Below, piece after piece: positions 8,500 through 16,470 of a stretch of 34,164 nt of DNA; within the stretch, counting starts at the first letter, position 1; each line of letters opens with the position of its first letter. The notes under the pieces are model-generated. The model saw only the letters and a program-made list of their open reading frames with translations. It was not told the DNA's origin and made no database searches. The translations under genes and the position numbers were made by a program. Source of the stretch: Desulfurococcales archaeon (GTDB taxonomy: Archaea > Thermoproteota > Thermoprotei_A > Sulfolobales > NBVN01); the NCBI GenBank assembly GCA_015523295.1, contig WAKQ01000005.1, positions 1 through 34,164 of the forward strand. The letters run 5' to 3'.

Positions 8500-10533
8500 C
8501 TACGTCTTGGCCGAGCCACCACCTATGATTATGTGCTTGGGAAGCACTGCTTTCAAAGGATTGAACTCCCTTCCATCACCTTCATACCATTTAGGTAGGA
8601 ATTCGACAAAACAGAGTCTTAGTGAGTGTACAAAGGCACCAATCACGCCAAAGATTATGGTGATTAAGTTCATTATAAGCATGACAAAACCGGCCACAAT
8701 AACCCCTGCAGCTAGACCTATGATGGGGATCATGCCTTCCATGGACTGAGCTATGCTGATTGAGAGCGAGTTGAAACTTCTAGCCATCATGTACGTCGCA
8801 AGACCTAGTCCTGCAAGCCTGGAGTAAGAAAGCACGTCACCCAGTAGGCCGGTCACTGAGAAGAGCCATAGAATCACTCCGGGACCACCAGAAGACTTAA
8901 CGGTACCGGCTATTATTAGGAAAAGTCCTCCAAGGCTTCCATATAGGAATACGCTAGCTAGACTGCTGCTCAACGGGAATAGGTCATAGTGGAGTATTGA
9001 GTGAAGTAGGTAGGGAATACCGAACAATTCGCCTATGAAAATACCGGCTTCAGTGATCGTTCTCCCTAGATCCTTATCCTTAATGCCCCGCACCAGTGAG
9101 ATGGCGTGGCTGAGGTTGATATGTAGTAAGCCGACAACTAGCGCATATTTTAGGAACCATATAGGGTCAGTAAAGGCAAGGAGTGAAGGCACGAAAGCAT
9201 TCCCTCCCGCAGGGGCAAAGGTCCATCCAGTGCTAGTTCTAACTATGGAGAACCCTGCAAAGGTGTTTGAAAGTACTCCAAACACTGTTGAGGAAATTGA
9301 TAAGGTGAGCAGGAGCTTCTTTAGGGTTTGATAGCCTTCCGAGTAAGGATTATCGACCAGGCCTGTCTTCTCAAGTACATACTTTACAAGTATGAAGGTG
9401 AGAATCCCGTAAACAGCATCAGCAAACATTGTACCGAAGAAAACCATGAAGGAATACATGATAACTGGTGTAGGGTCCCATTCTCTATAGGAAGGCACCC
9501 CGTAGAGCTTAGTAATGAGTTCGAAAGGCCTTACAGGTTTCTTGTTCTTAAGTTTGGTTGGCGGCCTTTTTTCACTTTTCATCTGTGATATAAAATAGGT
9601 CTTGGTAACACGCATAAGTGTTTCCTCTAAGGCCTGCATTTCTGGTTCTGGTACCCATCCTTCAATCCCTATTAGGTAGTCGCCGGCTAGCGCATTTAAT
9701 AATGCATCAATTCTATCCCTATATATGTCGCGGATAACCTTAGCTAGGGCTATATCTGGGGCAATAATGTTCAGCAAGCTGCTGAAAGTCTCCTTAGCTT
9801 CCTTTAGCTCTTTAGCTATGTTCTCCTCCTTCTCCTTGAGTTCATTAAAGTATTCTTTCAAAGGCTTAGAAAGTGGTGGAAGCCTTACTATCTCCATCTT
9901 GAACTTGTGTATAAGTTGAAGCACCCTATCTTTTGAGGGATGAAGCCCAACTATAACAGCTATGGTCTCGCCATCGCCCACGTTGCTCTCGGCATATATC
10001 TTTACGTCTGGAGGAAGCGATTGAGTAAATGAAGGAAATAGTGAAGTCTTCCCAATAACAGTAATGGAATAAATAATTCTTCCTTCATAATTTAGATCCC
10101 TCAATAAGTTATCTCCCATAATGGGTAGAAGGTATGTCAGATACTTGAGTTGCTTTCTGATGCTTGAGAGCTCCTCATTCAGCCTCTCTTGGTTATTGAG
10201 GAGGGTGCTAAGGGTTGAATAGTTCTTTTTATGTTCGTTTAGAAGGTTTCTAACGGTTTGAGGGAGCGTTGCTAAGCTAATTTCAGCCTTTAGCTCTATA
10301 TCTTTAGGTACCTCGTAAAAAGATTCTAGAGTTTTGAGAACGTTATCTAACTCTTGGACGAGTGTCCTTTCATTATAGAGCGCTTTTTTATCCTCATCCG
10401 GTATCTTGCCTAGGGGTTCTATGTGAATCAGCCCAGCCTCTTGAAGAGAAGCTATTGCGACATCTTTCATGTCTTTAGGGAGTAGTATTCTGACGTAGGT
10501 AACCTTCTCAGGTGTTGAGAGAAGGATGCCCAT
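8500..10533 (-). CDS. atpI: A-type ATP synthase subunit I (V-type a, stator)
   Basis: A stator subunit of 677 residues from my start. The first about 330 residues are a soluble coiled-coil domain that grips the peripheral stalks. The rest is a membrane domain with about seven or eight helices, forming the ion half-channels against the K ring. Family signatures: FGTMFADAVYGILTFI, LSYSRLAGLGLATYMMARSFN (with the conserved Arg facing the rotor) and LCFVEFLPKWYEGDGREFNP near the end. I prefer ATG 10533 because GGGGG lies just ahead; an in-frame TTG at 10557 would add eight residues and overlap atpH. It starts 1 nt after the atpH stop. Confidence 0.95.
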   Translation of the reverse strand: MGILLSTPEKVTYVRILLPKDMKDVAIASLQEAGLIHIEPLGKIPDEDKKALYNERTLVQELDNVLKTLESFYEVPKDIELKAEISLATLPQTVRNLLNEHKKNYSTLSTLLNNQERLNEELSSIRKQLKYLTYLLPIMGDNLLRDLNYEGRIIYSITVIGKTSLFPSFTQSLPPDVKIYAESNVGDGETIAVIVGLHPSKDRVLQLIHKFKMEIVRLPPLSKPLKEYFNELKEKEENIAKELKEAKETFSSLLNIIAPDIALAKVIRDIYRDRIDALLNALAGDYLIGIEGWVPEPEMQALEETLMRVTKTYFISQMKSEKRPPTKLKNKKPVRPFELITKLYGVPSYREWDPTPVIMYSFMVFFGTMFADAVYGILTFILVKYVLEKTGLVDNPYSEGYQTLKKLLLTLSISSTVFGVLSNTFAGFSIVRTSTGWTFAPAGGNAFVPSLLAFTDPIWFLKYALVVGLLHINLSHAISLVRGIKDKDLGRTITEAGIFIGELFGIPYLLHSILHYDLFPLSSSLASVFLYGSLGGLFLIIAGTVKSSGGPGVILWLFSVTGLLGDVLSYSRLAGLGLATYMMARSFNSLSISIAQSMEGMIPIIGLAAGVIVAGFVMLIMNLITIIFGVIGAFVHSLRLCFVEFLPKWYEGDGREFNPLKAVLPKHIIIGGGSAKT

Positions 10534-10534
10534 C

Positions 10535-10831
10535 CTAGGCCCCCAGACCAGCCACAAGATTAACTAACTTACTTACCAATTGTTCCTTCTTCTGTTCAAA
10601 CAATTCCCTTAATTTTTCAGACTTCACTTTAAAGTTCTCTTCAACCTCATTGATCTTTTTCTTATATTCTTCCTCAACCTCCTTTTTCTCCTCCTCGCTT
10701 AAAGGATCCTTTATCTCCATATTTCTCAGCCTCTCAGCTTCCTCTCTAGCCTTTCTCAAGATCTCCATGGCCTCCCTCTCAGCCTCCTCCACGATTTTCT
10801 CAGCCTCTTTCTCAATTTCCTCCAACGACAT
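10535..10831 (-). CDS. atpH: A-type ATP synthase subunit H (peripheral stalk)
   Basis: A 98-residue, highly charged protein that is almost entirely predicted coiled coil (Glu, Lys and Arg with Ala and Leu heptads, such as AEKIVEEAEREAMEILRKA). This is the AhaH-type subunit that pairs with subunit E in the peripheral stalk. It is the first gene of the operon, as is usual in archaea. ATG 10831 is preferred to the adjacent TTG 10834, with AGGGG about 9 nt ahead. The low-complexity sequence gives little specific homology, so the call leans on position and composition. Confidence 0.88.
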   Translation of the reverse strand: MSLEEIEKEAEKIVEEAEREAMEILRKAREEAERLRNMEIKDPLSEEEKKEVEEEYKKKINEVEENFKVKSEKLRELFEQKKEQLVSKLVNLVAGLGA

Positions 10832-10864
10832 CAATAAGCCCCTAGAAGGATGGGTTAAGTCAAG

Positions 10865-10872
10865 TTAAAAAG
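10865..10872 (-). promoter_or_regulatory. ATP synthase operon promoter
   Basis: The minus strand reads CTTTTTAA, centred about 37 nt upstream of the atpH ATG. Initiation about 25 nt downstream would leave a leader of roughly 10 nt that holds the AGGGG ribosome site. No other TATA-like box lies closer. Confidence 0.5.
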
Positions 10873-10991
10873 CATTAGAGGTGTAAGTCTGAACTTATCG
10901 GCTCCAGATTTCTTATTGCCTTTGGTACTGCTTTGGAAATCACGTATACATGGGATGTAGCTTTGAATTAAGAAAATAAAAGATTGGGAAG

Positions 10992-11978
10992 TTACCACCA
11001 TTTTCTGCTATATTTTAAACCGTTTAACTTCTCCTCCTTTCTCGGCTTCCTGAACACAAATAGATGCTCATGAGCGATGAGGTAGAAGTCCACCCATCTT
11101 CTCCTGTCCTCTGGCGCCTTCACCCACGATGTTTTTTCATTCTTCGCTATTCCTATCCATTTTTCTCTAGTTGTCTTAGTCTTCCATTGAAGCTTGATTA
11201 TATCTTCCTTAAGTATAAATCCAGCCTCAAGGAACTGCTGCAACACCCTGAAAGCTATCGGCACGTAATGTCTTTTTCTCCTGGTGTCTCCGATAAGTAT
11301 TGCAGCGTACCTTCCAGGCTTAAGCACTCTGAAGGATTCCTCAGCGATTTCTCTAATCCCCTGAAGGTATTCCTCAAGATTCCTAGCTCTTGAGAGGTCT
11401 CCCTCTGCCTCAACCTTCGAGTAGGTAATGATGTTGTAGTAAGGTGGGTGAGTAGCTATTAGATCTATTGACTCATCTTCGATTAGGTCTAGGTTTCTGG
11501 CATCGCCTTGGTAAACCTTGATCTCTAGGTTGGGATTTTCACCAGCGGGAGTCCAGTATGCGAAGTTGAGCCTGTCAAGGGTTAGAATAACTGCCTCATA
11601 ATTGATGTCCACGCCTATAGCATTCCTCCCTAAAAGCTTGGCCTCGACAAGGGTTGTCCCTCCACCGCACATCTGATCTAAAACTGTCTCACCAGGCAGG
11701 GAATATCTGAGTATAAGATTCCTAGGTATGAAAGGCGACCAATTCCCCCGGTAATTGCCTTTATGAGTAGCCCACTCACCCCTATCTGGGAAAGACCACA
11801 CAGTAGTCGTCTCTAAGGTAAATGACTTAGGCTGATACTGAGAGATATAATGAGACCTTCCAACCTCGATCTCAGCATTCCCGATTCTAACCTTAGGATG
11901 TTCTCTAACATAGTTAAGGTACTCCTCAAAGGTAATGAGACGCATGCCCTGATACTTACTCATACCTTTTCGAGCCAT
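10992..11978 (-). CDS. N4/N6-type DNA methyltransferase-like protein (orphan)
   Basis: A 328-residue S-adenosylmethionine-dependent methyltransferase. The cofactor motif is DQMCGGGTTLVEAKLLGRNAIGVDIN, starting at residue 101, and the catalytic motif is HPPY at 177-180 (THPPYYN). The order cofactor motif then catalytic motif, with the remaining sequence C-terminal, resembles the gamma-type arrangement of amino-methyltransferases. His in place of Asp/Asn/Ser in the xPPY motif is less common. The N-terminal 60 residues are family-specific and of unknown role. No restriction endonuclease is adjacent, so it may be an orphan methylase or act on RNA. The start ATG has GAGGAAGGA about 6 nt upstream. 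It is divergent from PCNA. Confidence 0.8.
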   Translation of the reverse strand: MARKGMSKYQGMRLITFEEYLNYVREHPKVRIGNAEIEVGRSHYISQYQPKSFTLETTTVWSFPDRGEWATHKGNYRGNWSPFIPRNLILRYSLPGETVLDQMCGGGTTLVEAKLLGRNAIGVDINYEAVILTLDRLNFAYWTPAGENPNLEIKVYQGDARNLDLIEDESIDLIATHPPYYNIITYSKVEAEGDLSRARNLEEYLQGIREIAEESFRVLKPGRYAAILIGDTRRKRHYVPIAFRVLQQFLEAGFILKEDIIKLQWKTKTTREKWIGIAKNEKTSWVKAPEDRRRWVDFYLIAHEHLFVFRKPRKEEKLNGLKYSRKWW

Positions 11979-12013
11979 GCCTGTCCTTCCTCTTCAAAAC
12001 CTATCTTACTTCG

Positions 12014-12022
12014 CAAATATTT
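12014..12022 (-). promoter_or_regulatory. methyltransferase gene promoter
   Basis: TAAATATTT on the minus strand, about 40 nt before the ATG at 11978, fits a TATA box with a short leader bearing the GAGGAAGGA site. Confidence 0.4.
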
Positions 12023-12170
12023 ACAACCAGCCCCTGACGCTATAAACTATCTAATCCCTAATCTCTCCCTAGCAAACTCTAAAACACTCTAGAAATACTA
12101 GAGCAGGTCAGCCCTCACACGGTTCCTCATCAACTCAGTTCCGGAGTGCTCTTCATCACATTACTGAATG

Positions 12171-12178
12171 CTTTTTAG
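12171..12178 (+). promoter_or_regulatory. PCNA gene promoter
   Basis: CTTTTTAG, centred about 34 nt upstream of the ATG at 12209, predicts a leader of about 10 nt. The remaining 11979-12170 shows no gene. Confidence 0.4.
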
Positions 12179-12208
12179 ACATTAATTAAGATATTCTTGG
12201 GTTGATTA

Positions 12209-12955
12209 ATGAGCGAAGACTATGTTGTGAGGTTCGAACACCCTAGTGCGAAGTCTTTCATGACGATCTTGGAGGCTTTGGGAAACATTGTTGATGAAGC
12301 ACTGCTGAATTTTTCTGAGGGAGGTATTAGTGTGAAGGCGCTAGATCCGGCGCAGGTTGCCCTCATAGATATTCAAATCCCCCGTGACTCCTTCGTCACC
12401 TACGAGATTAAGGGAGAACTTTCGGTAGGGGTGAACCTAGCTAATTTGCTGAAGACCCTGCCCCGCCCTAAGAAGGGTGACAAACTGATTTTCTCAGCTA
12501 CTGAGGAGTTCTACGAATTTCTCCTGGAAGGGATCGCTACGAAGAGATATAAGTACAGATCCATTGAGGTCTCTGCATCCCAGGTTCCATCTATAGACCT
12601 TGACTTCAAGGTAACGGCTAAATGTATTTCTAAGGCATTCCGCGATGCAGTGAAGGACTTGAAGGGTGCTGGAACCCTCGTATTTGATGCTCAGGACGAT
12701 CAATACCTCTACCTTAAGGCCCCGGAATTGAACGCTGAAGCCAGGCTTTCGAGAATAGCAGGCTCTATATTAGAGATGGAGGTTAAGGAACCCTCTAGGA
12801 ATAGTTATGATGAGGATTACATAAATAAAGTGCTTAACCTTACCACGGTCTCAGACGTGATAGAAATTAGATTTGGTTCGGACATCCCCCTCAATCTTGA
12901 TTTCACGATCGTAGAGGGTGGAAAGGTTAAATATCTCCTAGCGCCTAAAGCCTGA
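12209..12955 (+). CDS. pcn: DNA polymerase sliding clamp (PCNA)
   Basis: A 248-residue clamp protein of the usual length, two similar halves forming one subunit of the trimeric DNA ring that tethers polymerase, ligase and FEN1. Typical segments: ISVKALDPAQVALIDIQIPRDSF (residues 40-62), the strand pair around GDKLIFSAT (91-99) and FEFLLEG-like, and the second-half LVFDAQDDQYLYLKAPE. The C-terminus ends KYLLAPKA. Crenarchaea usually carry several PCNA paralogs that make heterotrimers; which one this is cannot be told without comparison. The gene is monocistronic or may run into the lrp gene 37 nt downstream, though that gene has its own TATA box. Confidence 0.96.
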   Translation: MSEDYVVRFEHPSAKSFMTILEALGNIVDEALLNFSEGGISVKALDPAQVALIDIQIPRDSFVTYEIKGELSVGVNLANLLKTLPRPKKGDKLIFSATEEFYEFLLEGIATKRYKYRSIEVSASQVPSIDLDFKVTAKCISKAFRDAVKDLKGAGTLVFDAQDDQYLYLKAPELNAEARLSRIAGSILEMEVKEPSRNSYDEDYINKVLNLTTVSDVIEIRFGSDIPLNLDFTIVEGGKVKYLLAPKA

Positions 12956-12960
12956 CAGTA

Positions 12961-12984
12961 AAATTTTTATTGAACACCAATAAA
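12961..12984 (+). promoter_or_regulatory. lrp promoter with overlapping palindromic operator
   Basis: A TATA-like AATTTTTATT at 12962-12971 lies about 27 nt before the ATG at 12993, so the message is probably leaderless. A perfect inverted repeat TTTATTG-N5-CAATAAA spans 12966-12984, between or overlapping the TATA box and the start site. That is where an autorepressing Lrp protein would bind. The T-run may also help end the PCNA transcript. Confidence 0.5.
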
Positions 12985-12992
12985 TAATTAAC

Positions 12993-13463
12993 ATGGGTGT
13001 TGCATTGCCTATTTTAGACCTTGATGATATTGATAAGAAGTTGATAGAACTTCTTCAAGATAACGCAGATCTAACATATGCAGAGTTAGGCAAGATATTA
13101 GGCATAAGCCCTTCAACAGTCTACACGAGGGTTAAGCGTCTCAAGGAAAGAGGTTTCATAAAAAGGATAGTGGCTGAAGTATCTCCTGAGATGATGGGTT
13201 ATAATCTAAGGGCACTGGTATTCCTTTCTGTGGACGTGAAGAAATACAATAACATCATGAATGAGCTCCTTAAATACCCTCAGATCAAGGTTATATATGA
13301 TATAACGGGTGAATGGACTTTTGCCCTTGAGATTATGGTAAGAGATCATAAGGAGCTGACTGACTTGCTTGATAAAGTAGGCAGTATTGAAGGCGTTCAG
13401 CAGACTTCCACTGCCGTAGTTTTAAGGGTTATTAAGGAGGATCGCAAGGTTACCCCTATATGA
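12993..13463 (+). CDS. Lrp/AsnC family transcriptional regulator
   Basis: A 156-residue protein with the two-domain Lrp layout. The N-terminal winged helix-turn-helix (DDIDKKLIELLQDNADLTYAELGKILGISPSTVYTRVKRL, 11-50) binds DNA; the C-terminal RAM domain (about 65-150) forms oligomers and often senses amino acids. The C-terminal part holds VIYDITGEWTFALEIMV and GVQQTSTAVVLRVIKE, as in archaeal Lrp proteins. The ligand and targets are unknown. The next gene overlaps its stop by 4 nt, so the two are co-translated. A palindrome in its promoter suggests autoregulation. Confidence 0.93.
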   Translation: MGVALPILDLDDIDKKLIELLQDNADLTYAELGKILGISPSTVYTRVKRLKERGFIKRIVAEVSPEMMGYNLRALVFLSVDVKKYNNIMNELLKYPQIKVIYDITGEWTFALEIMVRDHKELTDLLDKVGSIEGVQQTSTAVVLRVIKEDRKVTPI

Positions 13464-13972
13464 AGGCTATATTTGGATATGGTTTTTTCTCGGTATGCTC
13501 TGACGGCTTCTTTCTTCAAGACATCATCTTTGAATACAGGGATGAGGATCTAGAGTATTACGTTATCCTCAAAGATGAGGATGTGAAGAAAGAAGAACTC
13601 AGGAATCTTAGAAATAACATGCAGAAGTCCTTAGATGAGGAGAAAGTTATAGTTAACGGGGCTAGAGCATTTCCTAACGTCCTGGGAGTTGAAGTCGGGT
13701 TTGCCGGCTCTAAATACCGACCCTATATAAGGTATTTAATAGGTTTTAAGGTCTCTTTAAGACACGGGGAGAACTTCTACAGGGATATCTACGAGCCTAC
13801 AATAGCTGAGTATGACTACACGGTCACGTGGGTCCTTCCCCCTACAGCAGTGGTCTTAAAGGCTGATGTGAATGTACCATATCATGTGAACAATGGCAAT
13901 ATTATCTCTTTATATGTTAGAAGAGGCACTCATTTACCAGGGTTTGAGGAGATCATTTTCCAGATTCCTTAA
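13460..13972 (+). CDS. unknown protein coupled to the Lrp regulator
   Basis: A 170-residue soluble protein that I do not recognise. It starts with ATG overlapping the lrp stop by 4 nt (ATGA), which indicates translational coupling and probably a shared function. The sequence is rich in aromatic and beta-forming residues, with a charged helical patch at about 40-60 (KKEELRNLRNNMQKSLDEEK) and later strands such as YTVTWVLPPTAVVLKADVNV. No transmembrane segment, cysteine cluster or nucleotide-binding motif is visible. Its 3' end overlaps the convergent priL by 20 nt. It may be an effector or target linked to the regulator; that is only inference. Confidence 0.75.
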   Translation: MKAIFGYGFFSVCSDGFFLQDIIFEYRDEDLEYYVILKDEDVKKEELRNLRNNMQKSLDEEKVIVNGARAFPNVLGVEVGFAGSKYRPYIRYLIGFKVSLRHGENFYRDIYEPTIAEYDYTVTWVLPPTAVVLKADVNVPYHVNNGNIISLYVRRGTHLPGFEEIIFQIP

Positions 13973-15053
13973 AAGATCTCCTAACCCTCTTAAGGTAGTA
14001 CTGAACTGGCGTCTTTGTCCCACAGTCCGCGACACACATCCCCAGGGTCTTCATTTTCTCACAGCTATATACAGAGTATTTCTTACGCCCTCCCTTCAAA
14101 CCAGCAAGATGTTCTATCTGGTATCGAGCTATTCTTTCGTTGTAGTCAGGGGCATGTTTAAATAGCTCAAGCACATAGTCAACACTTGCCCCAATATTGA
14201 GAAGGAAAGTAGCTAAAGCAAATCTTTGATGATGAGATAGGTGCTCTCCTCTTATGAGGGAATCCCTTATTAACTTAATACATGGAGGGAAGAATTCCTC
14301 GATGATATGACCCTTGAATTTCTCAGGCATTTCACGGAATTCATCAGTGGTATACCCCCTCACCTTTCTCACGGTCTTCCTAACTTCCTCCACTAGATCA
14401 GCGACTCTCTTTATGGAGAGCTGACTAGCGTAAATAGATGCTTCCTTCAACATGATCTCCTTAACGGAGTTTTCCAACAACCTAGCCGCTTCCCTCTTAG
14501 TAATATATACGTACCCCTCCTTCACAGGCTTATTAACTAGCTTCCATCTGGGGTCGGTGCTCAGCTTTTCACTTAGCGTAAGATAGGAAGGGATCTTAAT
14601 CCTGTATTGATAGCACTCGATCAGCTTCTTCCCAGATCTTGGCTCCACATCAAGCAAGACCTGGAGACCACATTTGTTTGTAGGGGTAACTAAAAGCTCC
14701 ATCTTGGTACCTGCCTTCCGAGCTATTGAAGCGATAATCTCATCCTCTTCCGAAAGAAGGTATGAATATGTCCTTTTAGACTCGTAGTCAATAAACTTTC
14801 TTAACGCCCAAGGATCGCTTAAAGCCGCTATACTAAGTGCGAGGAAGAACGTGATTACTTCCTCTTCCTCGTTCTTTGAAGGCATGTACCTAATGTTCCT
14901 TAAGGCGTTCAATACTCGAATGAGGCCTTTCCTTCTATATCTTTCAATTGCAGCAAGGTCATTCATGGAAGGAGGTTCGCTGAAGAAATGACTGAGGTAG
15001 TCCCCCAAGTCTATTATGTAGGGGTATTTCGAGTAGAATGGTATGTTACTCAA
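13953..15053 (-). CDS. priL: DNA primase large subunit PriL
   Basis: A 366-residue regulatory subunit of the archaeal/eukaryal two-subunit primase, which helps PriS make primers for replication. The C-terminal domain holds four cysteines, C258 (FPPCIKLI), C331 (YSCEKM), C340 (GMC) and C344 (DCG), the arrangement that binds a 4Fe-4S cluster in PriL. The helical N-terminal part fits the family (SKYPYIIDLGDYL at 8-20). Start: TTG at 15053 with AAAGGGG ahead, overlapping the upstream unknown gene by 8 nt. priS is not in the window. Confidence 0.94.
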   Translation of the reverse strand: MSNIPFYSKYPYIIDLGDYLSHFFSEPPSMNDLAAIERYRRKGLIRVLNALRNIRYMPSKNEEEEVITFFLALSIAALSDPWALRKFIDYESKRTYSYLLSEEDEIIASIARKAGTKMELLVTPTNKCGLQVLLDVEPRSGKKLIECYQYRIKIPSYLTLSEKLSTDPRWKLVNKPVKEGYVYITKREAARLLENSVKEIMLKEASIYASQLSIKRVADLVEEVRKTVRKVRGYTTDEFREMPEKFKGHIIEEFFPPCIKLIRDSLIRGEHLSHHQRFALATFLLNIGASVDYVLELFKHAPDYNERIARYQIEHLAGLKGGRKKYSVYSCEKMKTLGMCVADCGTKTPVQYYLKRVRRSFKESGK

Positions 15054-15483
15054 GCGGAAACCCCTTTAGCAAGGCGTCACTGATTAATCCCATTTGCTTC
15101 AACGCTTTGGCAAGCTGGCTTAACGCCTCAAGGGTTCTCGCATCTATCAAGATGTCATCACCATCGACGATTATGGCTATTCCTTCCAAAGGGTTTATAG
15201 GGGGTTCAGGAAGCTCAGGCTCCGGCTTATCCCTTCCCACATATATCCACTTGATTCTAGTTTTTCCTTCAGACTTAGTTTTGTAGATTCTATACCAGTA
15301 TCTGCCGAAATATACGTATTTCACCCTTCTCCCTTCAACATCCTTGTACACCATATGAACAGGCTTCAGATAATACCCGCTATCACGAATACGGGTATTA
15401 TAATCATAAATCCTCGATCTGTAATGTGCGTATATGCCCATCACTAACTCATACCCGCCTCTCACCCGTATAGTTTTAGCCAT
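15046..15483 (-). CDS. unknown protein upstream of priL
   Basis: A 145-residue protein that I do not recognise. The N-terminal about 85 residues are Tyr/Arg-rich and look like beta strands (YVYFGRYWYRIYKTKSEGKT, then RIKWIYVGRDKP). A short proline/glutamate linker (PEPELPEPPINPLEG) follows, and then a helical tail of about 45 residues (ARTLEALSQLAKALKQMGLI). The layout suggests a small basic nucleic-acid-binding domain plus a protein-contact helix, which is inference. It overlaps priL by 8 nt and sits 46 nt after another unknown gene, so a link to primase is plausible. Start ATG with GGTAGAGG ahead. Confidence 0.75.
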   Translation of the reverse strand: MAKTIRVRGGYELVMGIYAHYRSRIYDYNTRIRDSGYYLKPVHMVYKDVEGRRVKYVYFGRYWYRIYKTKSEGKTRIKWIYVGRDKPEPELPEPPINPLEGIAIIVDGDDILIDARTLEALSQLAKALKQMGLISDALLKGFPLE

Positions 15484-15529
15484 CGCCTCTACCGCCTAAC
15501 TAGGCGTTTAATGCAAAATATTTCTTACT

Positions 15530-15991
15530 TCACCCATTATGAAAGCAGACATCTGTATTCTTCAGCCTAAACCTCTTGAGCTTGCTGTAAACAACCTCCT
15601 TGAACCTATCTATTTCCTCGGGAGTGACTCCCCTATCTTTCGCTATTTTCTTAACTTCCTCTTCAACAATGGCGTATTTCTTGAATCTCTCATTCAGCGC
15701 TTTCCAGTCAATGCCTGAGAGAGCCTTGCCTATTGAGGCATCGTAGGGCAGAATGCCCTTAATCATTAACACACTAAGTATAGGATATCCCACATATCCT
15801 CTGAATCTAGTTCCGTTATCTGTGCTGCAGGCCTCCCTTCCCTCCACATCAACGAATACACTATACTCTCGATCCCCTTCAGAAGACCGAACAATGAACC
15901 GCTTGTCGTCTACCTGGATTACCCTCCCGTCTGCTATAGCACCTGCGGCTTCCAGAACCTTTATTTTGGGTGGCAACCTTAAATAAGGCAA
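15530..15991 (-). CDS. unknown conserved-looking protein, first gene of the priL unit
   Basis: A 153-residue soluble protein, not recognised. The N-terminus (LPPKIKVLEAAGAIADGRV, 6-24) is helical. Beta-rich sequence follows, containing SVFVDVEGREACSTDNGTRFRGYVGYP, and the C-terminal 60 residues are lysine-rich helices ending in a possible HTH-like or dimer segment (GVTPEEIDRFKEVVYSKLKRFRL). Start TTG at 15991 with TAGGTC ahead; an ATG lies only further in. A TATA-like CTAAATATC lies 32-42 nt upstream, so this gene probably heads a three-gene transcript ending in priL. The two cysteines are not arranged as a metal site. Confidence 0.72.
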   Translation of the reverse strand: MPYLRLPPKIKVLEAAGAIADGRVIQVDDKRFIVRSSEGDREYSVFVDVEGREACSTDNGTRFRGYVGYPILSVLMIKGILPYDASIGKALSGIDWKALNERFKKYAIVEEEVKKIAKDRGVTPEEIDRFKEVVYSKLKRFRLKNTDVCFHNG

Positions 15992-16022
15992 GTGACCTAC
16001 CCATTAATTGATACGTCGACGC

Positions 16023-16032
16023 AGATATTTAG
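16023..16032 (-). promoter_or_regulatory. promoter of the priL gene group
   Basis: CTAAATATC on the minus strand, about 37 nt upstream of the TTG at 15991, reads as a TATA box with a short leader holding GGTAGGTC. Confidence 0.35.
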
Positions 16033-16113
16033 GTTTCCTCTATAATGGAGGAGTCATCATTTCCATCAGAGTTAAAGTGCGGGAAGATCTCAGCGATTCT
16101 TTTCTAAAGGGAT

Positions 16114-16434
16114 CTAGCAGCTATAACTCTGTAAAACCTTGCATAGAGTTCTTGTTATTATCGATTTATCTCTGGATTCAATGCAAATCAGCTTGAGGCG
16201 TTGATTAATCCCTTTAACTATTGTAACCCTGTGCTCGGGAAAGAGCTCCTTCAAGTAGCTGATGAGCTGGGTATTGACGTTATGTCTTTTGCATGAGCTG
16301 TTTGAGCGAAATATAAGTTCATTGTCTTTAAATTCTAGGGAGGCCTTCTCCTGCTTGGGGATAACGTAGACCTGAAAAATATAGCACCCCTTACCGGCTT
16401 CTTTAATCTTGTTTGCGATCAGGGCCTCACACAT
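16114..16434 (-). CDS. DUF167 / YggU-like small protein
   Basis: A 106-residue alpha/beta protein. The strand QVYVIPKQEKASLEFKDNELIFRSNS, the helix NTQLISYLKELFP and then HRVTIVKGINQRLKLICIE follow the DUF167 (UPF0235) pattern, in which a Val-x-Pro strand is followed by an Asn-containing helix and an Ile-Val-x-Gly-x-x-x-Arg-x-Lys turn. The usual Gly-Lys-Ala-Asn motif is altered to KRHNVN, so this is a divergent member. The function of the family is not established. The gene sits on the minus strand 36 nt after gcvH and may be the tail of the gcvT-gcvH transcript. No promoter of its own was seen. Confidence 0.65.
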   Translation of the reverse strand: MCEALIANKIKEAGKGCYIFQVYVIPKQEKASLEFKDNELIFRSNSSCKRHNVNTQLISYLKELFPEHRVTIVKGINQRLKLICIESRDKSIITRTLCKVLQSYSC

Positions 16435-16470
16435 AGCCGTATCCTGAGTTTAAGGTAATGGAGTGAAAAA

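Noticed and set aside
12231-12245. GGTTCGAAC string resembling a tRNA T-arm
   Set aside because: It is inside the PCNA coding frame and lacks the other tRNA arms.
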